Positions 26,714-35,687 of a stretch of 64,000 nucleotides of DNA are shown one piece after another. A model generated the notes under the pieces. The model was not told where the DNA came from, searched no databases, and worked only from the letters and a program-made list of their open reading frames with translations. The stretch spans positions 186,001-250,000 of the forward strand of contig LNDX01000001.1 in assembly GCA_001464475.1 (NCBI GenBank), in the 5' to 3' direction. Positions within the stretch are counted from its first letter, which is position 1. The number at the start of each line of letters is the position of its first letter. The position numbers were made by a program, and so were the translations under genes. This DNA comes from Flavobacteriaceae bacterium Ga0077528 (GTDB taxonomy: Bacteria; Bacteroidota; Bacteroidia; Flavobacteriales; Flavobacteriaceae).

Positions 26714-27871
26714 TTAAAACACAAAAGTACTCAACAATCGCAAGACTTCTGAGATTTCTTTTTCAGAATTGTAGGAATGTAAACAAAAACGAAGTCGCTC
26801 TTGACCTTCAGGAACTGTTGGTGAAAGAATAGCTTTTACATCAAATCCGTTTTCTTGCAATTGATTAGCGATTGATTTTACCTTTTCGTTTCCTGGAATT
26901 ATAGCACATTGAATAGCTGATTTACTATAAACAAACATTGGCTTCAAACCCATTTGCAATTTCTCTTGATTGAAAAATTGAATGTTGCTTTTAAGTTTTT
27001 GAATAGCTTCTTTTTCAGACTTTAAATACTGATAAGCAATTAAAATTGTAGCAACTGAATGAGGTGAAAGTCCTGTTGTATAAATAAAACTTCGAGCAAA
27101 ATTTACTAAATAATTTTTTAATTCTTGACTTCCTAAAATGGCTGCGCCGTGACAACCTAATCCTTTTCCGAAAGTCATGATTCTTGCAAAAACTTTATCT
27201 TGAATTCCTTGATATTGAATTAATCCTTCGCCTAAATCTCCGAAAACACCTAATGCGTGTGCTTCGTCAATGACCAAATAGCAATTGTGTTTTTCGCATA
27301 GGTTTACTAATTCTTCTAGATTTGGTGAATCGCCATCCATGGAAAAGACTGATTCTGTAACAATATAAAAAGTTTCAAGTTTCGAGTTGCGAGTTTCGAG
27401 TTGCGAAATTATTACTTTCTCTAAATGATTGAAATCATTGTGCTGAAATTTATACGACTTGGAATTACTCATCTGAATTCCATCACGAATTGATGCATGA
27501 CATAATTCGTCGTAAAGAATGATATCATTGCGTTGTGGAACCGAACTAAAGAAACCCACATTAGCATCGTAACCCGAATTGAAAATTAATGCGGTTTCTG
27601 ATTGATGGAAATTGGCAATAAAATCTTCTGTCTTTTGATATAAATTGTGGTTTCCTGAAATTAATCGAGAACCTGTTGCGCCATTTATTTTGATGTTATT
27701 CTCTTGAAGATAATCATGTGTTTGATTGAAAATTTCCTCAGAATTAGCAAAACCTAAATAATCATTGGAAGCAAAATCGATTAAACTATTAGAAACTGGC
27801 AATTTTCGCAAGGCATTGTTTAGCTCGCGTTGTTGCAGTTTTTGTGTTAATGATTTTGGGAAGTTTTTCAT
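26714..27871 (-). CDS. bioF: 8-amino-7-oxononanoate synthase
   Basis: PLP enzyme condensing pimeloyl-ACP/CoA with alanine, the first committed step of biotin ring assembly. A 385-residue protein with FASNDYLGFA (33-42), NGATGSRLISGNH (63-75), DELCHASIRDG (121-131), IDEAHALGVFG (201-211) and PLP-lysine Lys236 in TFGKGLGCHGAA. Residues about 156-168 (SQLETRNSKLETF) are encoded by five tandem heptamers (27371-27405), an unusual low-complexity insertion in a surface loop. It is the first gene of the bio operon; a TACATTTG box (27884-27877) lies only 5 bases from the ATG, so the message may be nearly leaderless. Confidence 0.95.
   Translation of the reverse strand: MKNFPKSLTQKLQQRELNNALRKLPVSNSLIDFASNDYLGFANSEEIFNQTHDYLQENNIKINGATGSRLISGNHNLYQKTEDFIANFHQSETALIFNSGYDANVGFFSSVPQRNDIILYDELCHASIRDGIQMSNSKSYKFQHNDFNHLEKVIISQLETRNSKLETFYIVTESVFSMDGDSPNLEELVNLCEKHNCYLVIDEAHALGVFGDLGEGLIQYQGIQDKVFARIMTFGKGLGCHGAAILGSQELKNYLVNFARSFIYTTGLSPHSVATILIAYQYLKSEKEAIQKLKSNIQFFNQEKLQMGLKPMFVYSKSAIQCAIIPGNEKVKSIANQLQENGFDVKAILSPTVPEGQERLRFCLHSYNSEKEISEVLRLLSTFVF
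27371..27405. repeat. Five tandem heptamers inside bioF
   Basis: On the plus strand the units are AGTTTCA, AGTTTCG, AGTTGCG, AGTTTCG and AGTTGCG without any gap. They are in the coding sequence of bioF and translate to the LETRNSKLET-like stretch. Confidence 0.9.
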
Positions 27872-27941
27872 TTATACAAATGTAGAAAAAGTAGCTGGAA
27901 TAGAAGTTTTATTAAAAATGTTGTTTTTTGATATTTAATTA

Positions 27942-27969
27942 TTGTTTTACGATAATTTTTATATATTTG
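27942..27969 (+). promoter_or_regulatory. Promoter of the DUF2975 gene
   Basis: TTG (27942-27944), 17-base spacer, TATATTTG (27962-27969), then 23 bases to the ATG at 27993. A longer reading frame that starts at 27942 is rejected because it would begin inside this promoter. Confidence 0.75.
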
Positions 27970-27992
27970 TATGGAATTTTAAAACTTACAAC

Positions 27993-28505
27993 ATGAAAAA
28001 ATTGAACATTTTAAAAACAGTATTAGATTTATTTTGGTTTTTTACTCTAATTTCAATTGTAGGAATGCTTATTTTTATTCCATTTTATTTATTTAGTGCT
28101 GACATTGATATTCCTATAAAAATAAAAGGGCAAGAAGTTTCAGCTAATACAATACTAGCTAAAGTAGTTGTTTTTGTAAATGTTATTGGCGGATTATTGT
28201 TTGTTTACAGCATTTATCTATTAAGAAAATTGGTTGGTCTTTTTCTAAAAAGAGAAATTTTTAGTGATGAAGTTGTGAGATTATTTAATTTAATTGGAAG
28301 ACTAATAATTACCTCATCTATTATAAGTACGGTTTCTTTATTTATTTATAATGCAGTTGAAAGAAATCATTTAGGTTTATCTTTAGATTTTGGTAGTTAT
28401 GATTCGTTTTTAATTTCTATTAGCCTCGGATTATTTTTTATGGTTATTAGTGAAATCTTTAAGATCGCGAAAAACATGAAAGAAGATAGTGATTTAATGA
28501 TATAA
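27993..28505 (+). CDS. DUF2975 membrane protein
   Basis: A 170-residue integral membrane protein with four predicted helices (about 10-35, 55-80, 95-120 and 130-160), starting MKKLNILKT. The pattern SDEVVRLFNLIGRLIITSSI matches the DUF2975 family, which is usually encoded together with a small XRE regulator, as here (2-base gap). Function is unknown; the pair may form a self-regulating membrane sensor (inference). Confidence 0.82.
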   Translation: MKKLNILKTVLDLFWFFTLISIVGMLIFIPFYLFSADIDIPIKIKGQEVSANTILAKVVVFVNVIGGLLFVYSIYLLRKLVGLFLKREIFSDEVVRLFNLIGRLIITSSIISTVSLFIYNAVERNHLGLSLDFGSYDSFLISISLGLFFMVISEIFKIAKNMKEDSDLMI

Positions 28506-28507
28506 TT

Positions 28508-28714
28508 ATGCCGATAATAATAAACTTAGATGTAATGTTAGCCAAAAGAAAAATGCGTTCCAATGAATTAGCAGAATATGTTGGAATTACAACAGCTAAC
28601 ATTTCAATATTAAAAACTGGAAAGGCAAAAGGAATTCGTTTTTCTACTTTGGAATTAATTTGCGAAATATTGGAGTGCCAACCTGGTGATATTATGGAAT
28701 TTGTAAAAGAATAA
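28508..28714 (+). CDS. Small XRE-family HTH regulator (YozG-like)
   Basis: A 68-residue protein that is almost entirely one Cro/CI-type helix-turn-helix: LAKRKMRSNELAEYVGITTANISILKTGK (about 11-39), followed by the family-typical RFSTLELICEILECQPGDI (44-62). It is directly downstream of the DUF2975 membrane protein and followed 13 bases later by a 56-residue membrane peptide, forming a three-gene unit. It probably autoregulates the unit. Confidence 0.9.
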   Translation: MPIIINLDVMLAKRKMRSNELAEYVGITTANISILKTGKAKGIRFSTLELICEILECQPGDIMEFVKE

Positions 28715-28727
28715 AAATAGTAATAAT

Positions 28728-28898
28728 ATGAAAAAAAACTTATACTTATTAGTAGCAGGAATTATATTAGTTTTAATTGGCGCTTTTCTTAAAATCCAAA
28801 AAATTGAATTTGCGCAATATGTATTGTTTTTGGGCTTAGCTATTGAAGCATTTGCTTTATGCTCCATAGTTTGGTTATCACTAAAAAACATTAAATAA
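28728..28898 (+). CDS. 56-residue two-helix membrane peptide, GldL-like transmembrane pattern
   Basis: A short open frame (ATG 28728, TAA 28896-28898). The sequence starts MKKNLYLLVAGIILVLIGAF and continues with LKIQKIEFAQYVLFLGLAIE, then AFALCSIVWLSLKNIK. It has two hydrophobic helices (about 5-20 and 32-51) separated by a KIQKIEF turn. The GAFLKIQKIEFAQ-GLAIEAF layout resembles the transmembrane hairpin of gliding/T9SS motor protein GldL, without the cytoplasmic part. The likeness is by eye only. It follows the XRE gene by 13 bases and ends at a strong terminator, so it is the third gene of the unit. Confidence 0.7.
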   Translation: MKKNLYLLVAGIILVLIGAFLKIQKIEFAQYVLFLGLAIEAFALCSIVWLSLKNIK

Positions 28899-28901
28899 AT
28901 A

Positions 28902-28929
28902 AAAAAGTCCCGATAATTCGGGACTTTTT
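28902..28929. terminator. Bidirectional terminator before atpC
   Basis: Perfect 12-bp stem (arms 28902-28913 and 28918-28929, core GTCCCGA) with loop TAAT and A/T tracts; serves the membrane-peptide gene and the convergent atpDC operon. Confidence 0.9.
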
Positions 28930-28946
28930 GCTTATACTAAATTGTC

Positions 28947-29228
28947 TTAGTCGGCTAAAACAATTACTTTATTGTCTTTCATTTCAATAGTTCCTGAAGA
29001 GATTTCAAGAGTGTAGTTTTGATCGTTTACTTTTGTAAATTTATCTTCTACTTCTTTTTCAAATTTAAAGCTCGTTGCAGTAACTTTTACTGTTCCTTGT
29101 TTTAAAATAGAAACTATTGGAGCGTGATTGTTCAATATTTGAAATGAACCATCTACACCTGGCAAAGAAACCGAAGTAACTTCTCCTTTAAATAATGTAG
29201 CTTCCGGTGATACTATTTCTAAAATCAT
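28947..29228 (-). CDS. atpC: F0F1 ATP synthase subunit epsilon
   Basis: Short 93-residue epsilon subunit, comprising only the N-terminal beta-barrel domain (LEIVSPEATLFKGEVTSVSLPGVDGSFQILNNHAPIVSIL, given here as separate blocks LEIVSPEATLFKGEV and NNHAPIVSIL) with no C-terminal two-helix domain that inhibits the enzyme in other bacteria. It works as the central-stalk partner of gamma at the cytoplasmic membrane. It follows atpD by 85 bases. The gap between them is unusual for an ATP synthase operon because it is filled with heptamer repeats. Confidence 0.94.
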   Translation of the reverse strand: MILEIVSPEATLFKGEVTSVSLPGVDGSFQILNNHAPIVSILKQGTVKVTATSFKFEKEVEDKFTKVNDQNYTLEISSGTIEMKDNKVIVLAD

Positions 29229-29240
29229 TTTTTTTTATTT

Positions 29241-29313
29241 AGGATTCTGGATTTAGGATTTGGGATTTTAGGAATATTTAAATCCTAACTCCTCGATTCC
29301 TCAATCCTAATTC
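29241..29313. repeat. Inverted heptamer arrays between atpD and atpC
   Basis: Units AGGATTC, TGGATTT, AGGATTT, GGGATTT (29241-29268) are followed by the complementary type AATCCTAA, CTCCTCG, ATTCCTCA, ATCCTAA up to 29313. The two halves can pair and form a long imperfect hairpin in the atpDC message. Confidence 0.75.
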
Positions 29314-30828
<1,515 letters not shown>

Positions 30829-30886
30829 TTATGTATTTATTTAATAGCGTTTTAGAAATGAAAAAATGATGTCTTTTTTCAGAGTG

Positions 30887-30916
30887 CAAAGATAAATTTT
30901 CTAAATAGAAAATCAA
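30887..30916 (-). promoter_or_regulatory. atpD promoter
   Basis: Minus-strand TTG (30916-30914), 19-base spacer, TATCTTTG (30894-30887): a good match to TTG-N17-23-TAnnTTTG, about 60 bases before the atpD ATG. Confidence 0.75.
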
Positions 30917-31002
30917 TAGCAAAAAGCTATTTTTTTATGCATTTTTTGATTTTTTTTCTATTTGAAGATTAAATCATAGAGAAATCAATATTCAATAAAC
31001 AA

Positions 31003-31030
31003 AAAACCACCAACCGAAGTTGATGGTTTT
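31003..31030 (-). terminator. Terminator of the SGNH lipoprotein gene
   Basis: 12-bp stem with one G-U pair (arms 31003-31014 and 31019-31030, core AACCACCAAC) followed by T residues on the minus strand. Confidence 0.85.
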
Positions 31031-31050
31031 GGTTAAATTTTGGATAAATC

Positions 31051-32520
31051 TTACAACACAGAAGGGAATAATATTCTGTAATCTCCGAAATCTACATCTT
31101 TAAAGTTTGAACCGTATTTTAAGTTTATTGCTTGTAAAAATTTATTAGCTATCAAAGCATATCCTCTTGGGCTTGGATGAACACCATCTAATGAAAATCC
31201 TCCACCAGTTACAAAAGCAGAAGTTACTGTAAATCCACCATTGCTAATACCTGATCCTGCAACTTGAACTAAAGCAGCATTAGCATCAACAAATGCTAAA
31301 CCTTTAGAAGTAGCAACTGATGAAATTGTTGCGTTATATAAGTCAGTAGCTGTTTTAACTTCAGCTGTTTCGCTTTTTGACAACACCCATTTATCTGCTA
31401 GAGGAAATTGAGTTCCATTTCCAGCTTGTAAATGTGCTTGTGCACTAACTCCACCAGATGATAATAATATATAATCAGCAGCTGTTGCTTGTCTGTAAGA
31501 TGGTAAACTTAATCCAGACAAGTTAGTTAAATATTCATCAACAATAACTAAAGCATTAGCACCTGTTGCAAAAGTAATTGTTCTGTCTAATCTTTCTTGC
31601 TCAGTAATTAAACCTGCATTTTTAGCTAATTGCAAACCTCCATTATATGGTGCGTAGCCAGAGTTTAGCGCAGCGACTTGTGCTGCTGATAAAGTTGCAG
31701 CATTATATTTAACAGTTGTAAAGAATGGCACAGATGTTACATAAGGAATATTGGCAACTACACCTTTTGCACCATTAGCAGTTAAATTTGTAGCTAAGGT
31801 ATTATAAACTCCTGCAAAAGCACCTGGATCAGTAATATCATTAGCGCCATAAGATGCTACATTAGGATCACCTGTTCTATTAACACCTGTTCCTCCTGAA
31901 GTTGCGTAACCTAAAACGTCATTGTTTCCAATCCATAAAGAAAAGAAAGTTGGACTTTGCGCTGTAGCATCATCAATTATTTTAGAAGTTGCTGAAGAAG
32001 CAAATCTTGCATAATATGGATTAGCTTGGCCTAGTGGAACTCCTGCTGGATTTCCATAACCTGCAGCAAGTAAATGATAACTTTTTGCTCCTGGTACACC
32101 TAAGTTATTAAAAGAACCTGTAAGTTTTGTTGTTACCTCCGTTGATGGTGTTCCAGCAACTGGCACAGGTGCTGCTCCATTGAAGTACAATCTTGGTCCT
32201 TGGATTTGAAATCCACCCAATAATAATCCACCGATGTTGTCATTCATGTAAGGAATCTTAAATTCTCCACCGCCAACTTGAGCAAATTGTTGTGCCAAGA
32301 TATTAGTATAAGAACCTTTTTGACCTTCAATAAATAATGCATTATCACTAAATCCAGCTGTTAAAGAATTTCCTAAAGCTACATATTTAGAAAAATTTGC
32401 ACTACCAGCAGTAAGAGGTAATCCATCCGATGAATTTGGCTTTGTTGTAACTTCATCATCATTATTACAAGCTATAAAGGTTAACGAAACCAAGAATAGC
32501 CATTTGAAATTTTTTATCAT
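31051..32520 (-). CDS. SGNH/GDSL-type hydrolase lipoprotein
   Basis: A 489-residue lipoprotein (signal ending TFIAC, Cys18). Family motifs: block I ALGNSLTAGF with catalytic Ser52, a Gly block GVPGAKSYH, block III WIGNNDVLGY and block V DGVHPSPRGYALIAN with the Asp/His pair. These enzymes hydrolyse esters (lipids, acetyl-sugars); the substrate is unknown. It is larger than simple SGNH proteins because of an inserted helical region between blocks III and V. It lies 35 bases after a TonB-dependent receptor on the same strand, so the two are likely an operon in which the receptor imports the ligand or the product (inference). Confidence 0.85.
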   Translation of the reverse strand: MIKNFKWLFLVSLTFIACNNDDEVTTKPNSSDGLPLTAGSANFSKYVALGNSLTAGFSDNALFIEGQKGSYTNILAQQFAQVGGGEFKIPYMNDNIGGLLLGGFQIQGPRLYFNGAAPVPVAGTPSTEVTTKLTGSFNNLGVPGAKSYHLLAAGYGNPAGVPLGQANPYYARFASSATSKIIDDATAQSPTFFSLWIGNNDVLGYATSGGTGVNRTGDPNVASYGANDITDPGAFAGVYNTLATNLTANGAKGVVANIPYVTSVPFFTTVKYNAATLSAAQVAALNSGYAPYNGGLQLAKNAGLITEQERLDRTITFATGANALVIVDEYLTNLSGLSLPSYRQATAADYILLSSGGVSAQAHLQAGNGTQFPLADKWVLSKSETAEVKTATDLYNATISSVATSKGLAFVDANAALVQVAGSGISNGGFTVTSAFVTGGGFSLDGVHPSPRGYALIANKFLQAINLKYGSNFKDVDFGDYRILFPSVL

Positions 32521-32555
32521 AATCTTATAGTATTATAAATTTTATTAAAAATAAA

Positions 32556-35408
32556 TTATGGAGTTATTGTCCAAGAAGCAAAATATTGTTGACCTATTAG
32601 ACCTGCTCCAAGAACTTGTTGGTATTCTTGACCACCAATATTAGCAGCACCAAGTTTAATTATAGATTTTAATTTTGGAATACTATAATTGATTTGTGCA
32701 TCGATAACTGTTGCAGCATCAATCATACCATCAGCAAATGTAGATTCCCATTTGTACTCGTCATTCCATCTTGCGCTTAAATTGAAACCAAAATTTTTGA
32801 ATAATTTATCATTACTAATAGATCCTTTAATTCTGTGTTTAGGTGTGTTGAAACCTGCTTCAAAACTTGGGTCTAAAGATTGGTCAAAATCAAATTCAGC
32901 ATAGTTATAATTTGCACTGATTTCAAAATTTCTAGGCAATTTGTATGCAAGACCTGCTCCGAAACCAATCGATTTAATTTCGATGTTAGTATTTGTATAT
33001 AGTTGGAATGCTCTGGTATTACCAGTAGATATTGCATCTACAGATTGAACTCCAGCGTTTGTTGGACCTAATAAAAGATTTGGTGCATCTTGAGCTGTAC
33101 CATAAGTTGGAGCAACAACTGTTATATTTCCAATAAAATCATTGTATATATTATAGTATCCATTTAAATCATAAGATAACTTTTGAACTTGTCCTCTGTA
33201 TCCTAATTCAAATGCTTTAACAGTTTCTGGTTTAACAAGTCCAACATTTGTTTTCTTTAACAAACCTGCAGCAGCCACTGGGTTGGTTCCTGCTAATGCA
33301 GCAAATTGTTGAACTGATGCCGCTGTATAAGAATTATAATAAGCATTATTACCATTAATAGTTGTAGTGGTTCCACCAACAACTGATTGACCTAGTGGAG
33401 AAGTTACTGGTAAAGTTTCAGAATATCTTATTAAGTTGTCTGGTGCTGAACCTAGTAAAACTGCACTACCTACATTAAAACCAATATATTGATCTTGAGT
33501 AGATGGATTACGGAAACCTGTTTGGAATGAACCTCTAAAAGTATGTGCTTTTTGTGCCCCAGCTGTATATACAGCAGAAATTCTTGGTGAGAAGTTACCA
33601 TCAAAGTTTTTAGCTTTATCATATCGAACAGAAGCAGTTAATTTCAATCGGTCTTCCATTAATTTCTTTTGAATTTGAGTATATGCTCCGTATTCGTTAT
33701 AGTTAATTTGGCTTGTATAATCTGTATAGATTCTTCCGAAAGAGTTTAATTCGTATAGTCTGAATGAACCTCCAACTTGGATTTCAGCAAATTTTATTAT
33801 GTCTTTGAAATTGTAATTTGCATCTGAATGATACATGTAAGAGTTATCCACTAATTTTGAACCTGTTAATACGTTAGGATCAGAAATTACTTTATTGAAT
33901 GCGTTTTTGAAAGCATCTGTACCCGGGATTAATCTATTTCTATCTGCATAAGCTCGAGCAGCTGCATGTGATTGATCAGGAGTTGTTCCTGCTAAAGTAG
34001 ATTGAACATAAGTTGCTGCATATTCCCCAAACCAAGTTGAATTTGGACTCCATTGATTGTTTATATTTAAACCTGTAAACAACATATCGTAAGAATTTCC
34101 ACCATCTTCTGTTGTAAAATAACCTCTAACGAAGAAATTTTTACCTTTCAACTCTAGTTTGTGTTGTTGCATGAAGAATCCGTTCAAATAATATCTGTTG
34201 GCTCCTTGATAAACGGTGTTACCAAAACCAAATTTACTTTGCCAAATAATTTCTGTATTATTTGCCCATGGCTTAAAGTGCAAAGAGAAATCAATTTTTG
34301 CATTTTGTACTTTATTATCAGTCAAATCTACCTCATTATAACCTGTTCTACTTACATTATAATTAGGTAATATTGAATTAAAGATTGCTAATTGAGAAGA
34401 ATTAATCACACCAGCATTAAACATTCCCGTAGCAACACTTTTAATATTCGTAGAAGCCTCATCACCATAAACATTCATACCATTATAGTTATGAAAACTT
34501 CTATCACGACCTACATTGTTTACTAAATCTTTATCTCTATAATCTGTAGCAAACCAATCTGTACCATTCATAAAAGTGAAATTTGCTTTTGCAGCAAAAT
34601 GTTTAGTAAATGCATGAGCAACTCTTACTCCATAATCATAATACAAATTGCTTCCAGCTGCATTTTGATTTGTCATACCATATTTTGCATATGCTGTTAC
34701 TCCTTGTTTGTCAAAAGGACTTTGACTAGTCATAAATAAAATACCATTAAAAGCATTTGCTCCATATAATGCAGAAGATGCTCCAGGAAGTAATTCAACA
34801 CTTTGAACATCGATTTCAGAAATACCAATAAGGTTTCCTAAAACGAAGTTTAATAATGGTGAAGAATTATCCATACCATCAACTAATTGCATGAATCTTG
34901 TGTTAGCTACAGTAGCGAAACCTCTTGTGTTGATAGACTTAAATGACATACTACTTGTATTCATTTGAACCTCTTTTAGATTTTCAAGACCGTCATAAAA
35001 TGTAGGCGAAGCCGTTTTCTTGATGTCTTTAATTGTCATTCTTTCAATTGTTACTGGAGACTCTTTTACTCTCTCTGGAGCTCTAGAAGCTGCAACTACA
35101 ATCTCATCCAATTGTGTGTCTTGATTTTCCATCTTTACTTCAACTTTTTGGGATGCTGAAGTAACTTCAATTTTTTGCGTCGCAAATCCGATGCTTGACA
35201 CCTCAATTGTAAAAGGTGGTTTTTTGGTTACTTTGACAATAAACTTACCGTCTCCATCTGTTACGGTACCTGATGGCTCGCCAACAACTTTAACGTTTGC
35301 GCCAGGAATTGGTTCGTTTTTACTGTCTTTTACCGAACCTGAAATTGTGCTTTGAGCAAATGAAATGCTGCAAAAAAACAACGTCAAAATAAAATAATAA
35401 ATCTTCAT
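32556..35408 (-). CDS. TonB-dependent outer-membrane receptor with carboxypeptidase-regulatory N-domain
   Basis: A 950-residue receptor. The start at 35408 (MKIYYFILTLFFCSISFAQ) gives a clean signal peptide; a longer frame to 35447 is not needed. An N-terminal CarboxypepD_reg-like beta-sandwich (about 20-95, SGSVKDSKNEPIPGANVKV) precedes the TonB box-like region QLDEIVVAASRAPERV, the plug (about 115-250, PGASSALYGANAFNGILFM) and the 22-strand barrel. It should import a ligand across the outer membrane using TonB-ExbBD energy. No SusD partner is adjacent; an SGNH lipoprotein follows instead. The C-terminus ends in ITP rather than the usual aromatic residue of barrel proteins. Confidence 0.93.
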   Translation of the reverse strand: MKIYYFILTLFFCSISFAQSTISGSVKDSKNEPIPGANVKVVGEPSGTVTDGDGKFIVKVTKKPPFTIEVSSIGFATQKIEVTSASQKVEVKMENQDTQLDEIVVAASRAPERVKESPVTIERMTIKDIKKTASPTFYDGLENLKEVQMNTSSMSFKSINTRGFATVANTRFMQLVDGMDNSSPLLNFVLGNLIGISEIDVQSVELLPGASSALYGANAFNGILFMTSQSPFDKQGVTAYAKYGMTNQNAAGSNLYYDYGVRVAHAFTKHFAAKANFTFMNGTDWFATDYRDKDLVNNVGRDRSFHNYNGMNVYGDEASTNIKSVATGMFNAGVINSSQLAIFNSILPNYNVSRTGYNEVDLTDNKVQNAKIDFSLHFKPWANNTEIIWQSKFGFGNTVYQGANRYYLNGFFMQQHKLELKGKNFFVRGYFTTEDGGNSYDMLFTGLNINNQWSPNSTWFGEYAATYVQSTLAGTTPDQSHAAARAYADRNRLIPGTDAFKNAFNKVISDPNVLTGSKLVDNSYMYHSDANYNFKDIIKFAEIQVGGSFRLYELNSFGRIYTDYTSQINYNEYGAYTQIQKKLMEDRLKLTASVRYDKAKNFDGNFSPRISAVYTAGAQKAHTFRGSFQTGFRNPSTQDQYIGFNVGSAVLLGSAPDNLIRYSETLPVTSPLGQSVVGGTTTTINGNNAYYNSYTAASVQQFAALAGTNPVAAAGLLKKTNVGLVKPETVKAFELGYRGQVQKLSYDLNGYYNIYNDFIGNITVVAPTYGTAQDAPNLLLGPTNAGVQSVDAISTGNTRAFQLYTNTNIEIKSIGFGAGLAYKLPRNFEISANYNYAEFDFDQSLDPSFEAGFNTPKHRIKGSISNDKLFKNFGFNLSARWNDEYKWESTFADGMIDAATVIDAQINYSIPKLKSIIKLGAANIGGQEYQQVLGAGLIGQQYFASWTITP

Positions 35409-35635
35409 TAGGTTTGATTTTTGTTGGTTTAAGTAGCCAAAATACAAATAATTTTTATATTATTAAAAAAGTGTATATTATTTTAATATTTGTCATTTTT
35501 TTTTACTCTTTTCGATTAATCCGCAATCAAAAATCTTTATGTTTTTATTAACTTATTGTGAATATTACTAAAAAAATAGTATGCGTACATAATAAATAGT
35601 GTGTTTTTTTAAATTAATCATAAAAATGTTAAAAT

Positions 35636-35669
35636 AAAAAAGCGAGAAAAATATTTTCTCGCTTTTTTT
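35636..35669. terminator. Terminator of glmS
   Basis: Stem arms 35636-35650 and 35654-35668 (core AGCGAGAAAA) with a 3-base loop and A/T tracts. The rest of the 35409-35687 gap is AT-rich with no recognised gene. Confidence 0.9.
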
Positions 35670-35687
35670 ATCAAATTCGTATATTAT

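Noticed and set aside
27942..27992. 17-residue N-terminal extension of the DUF2975 protein
   Set aside because: The extension lies within a well-matched promoter (TTG and TATATTTG), so it cannot be translated from that transcript.
35409..35447. 13-residue extension of the TonB receptor
   Set aside because: It would bury the signal peptide; the ATG at 35408 gives a standard signal sequence.
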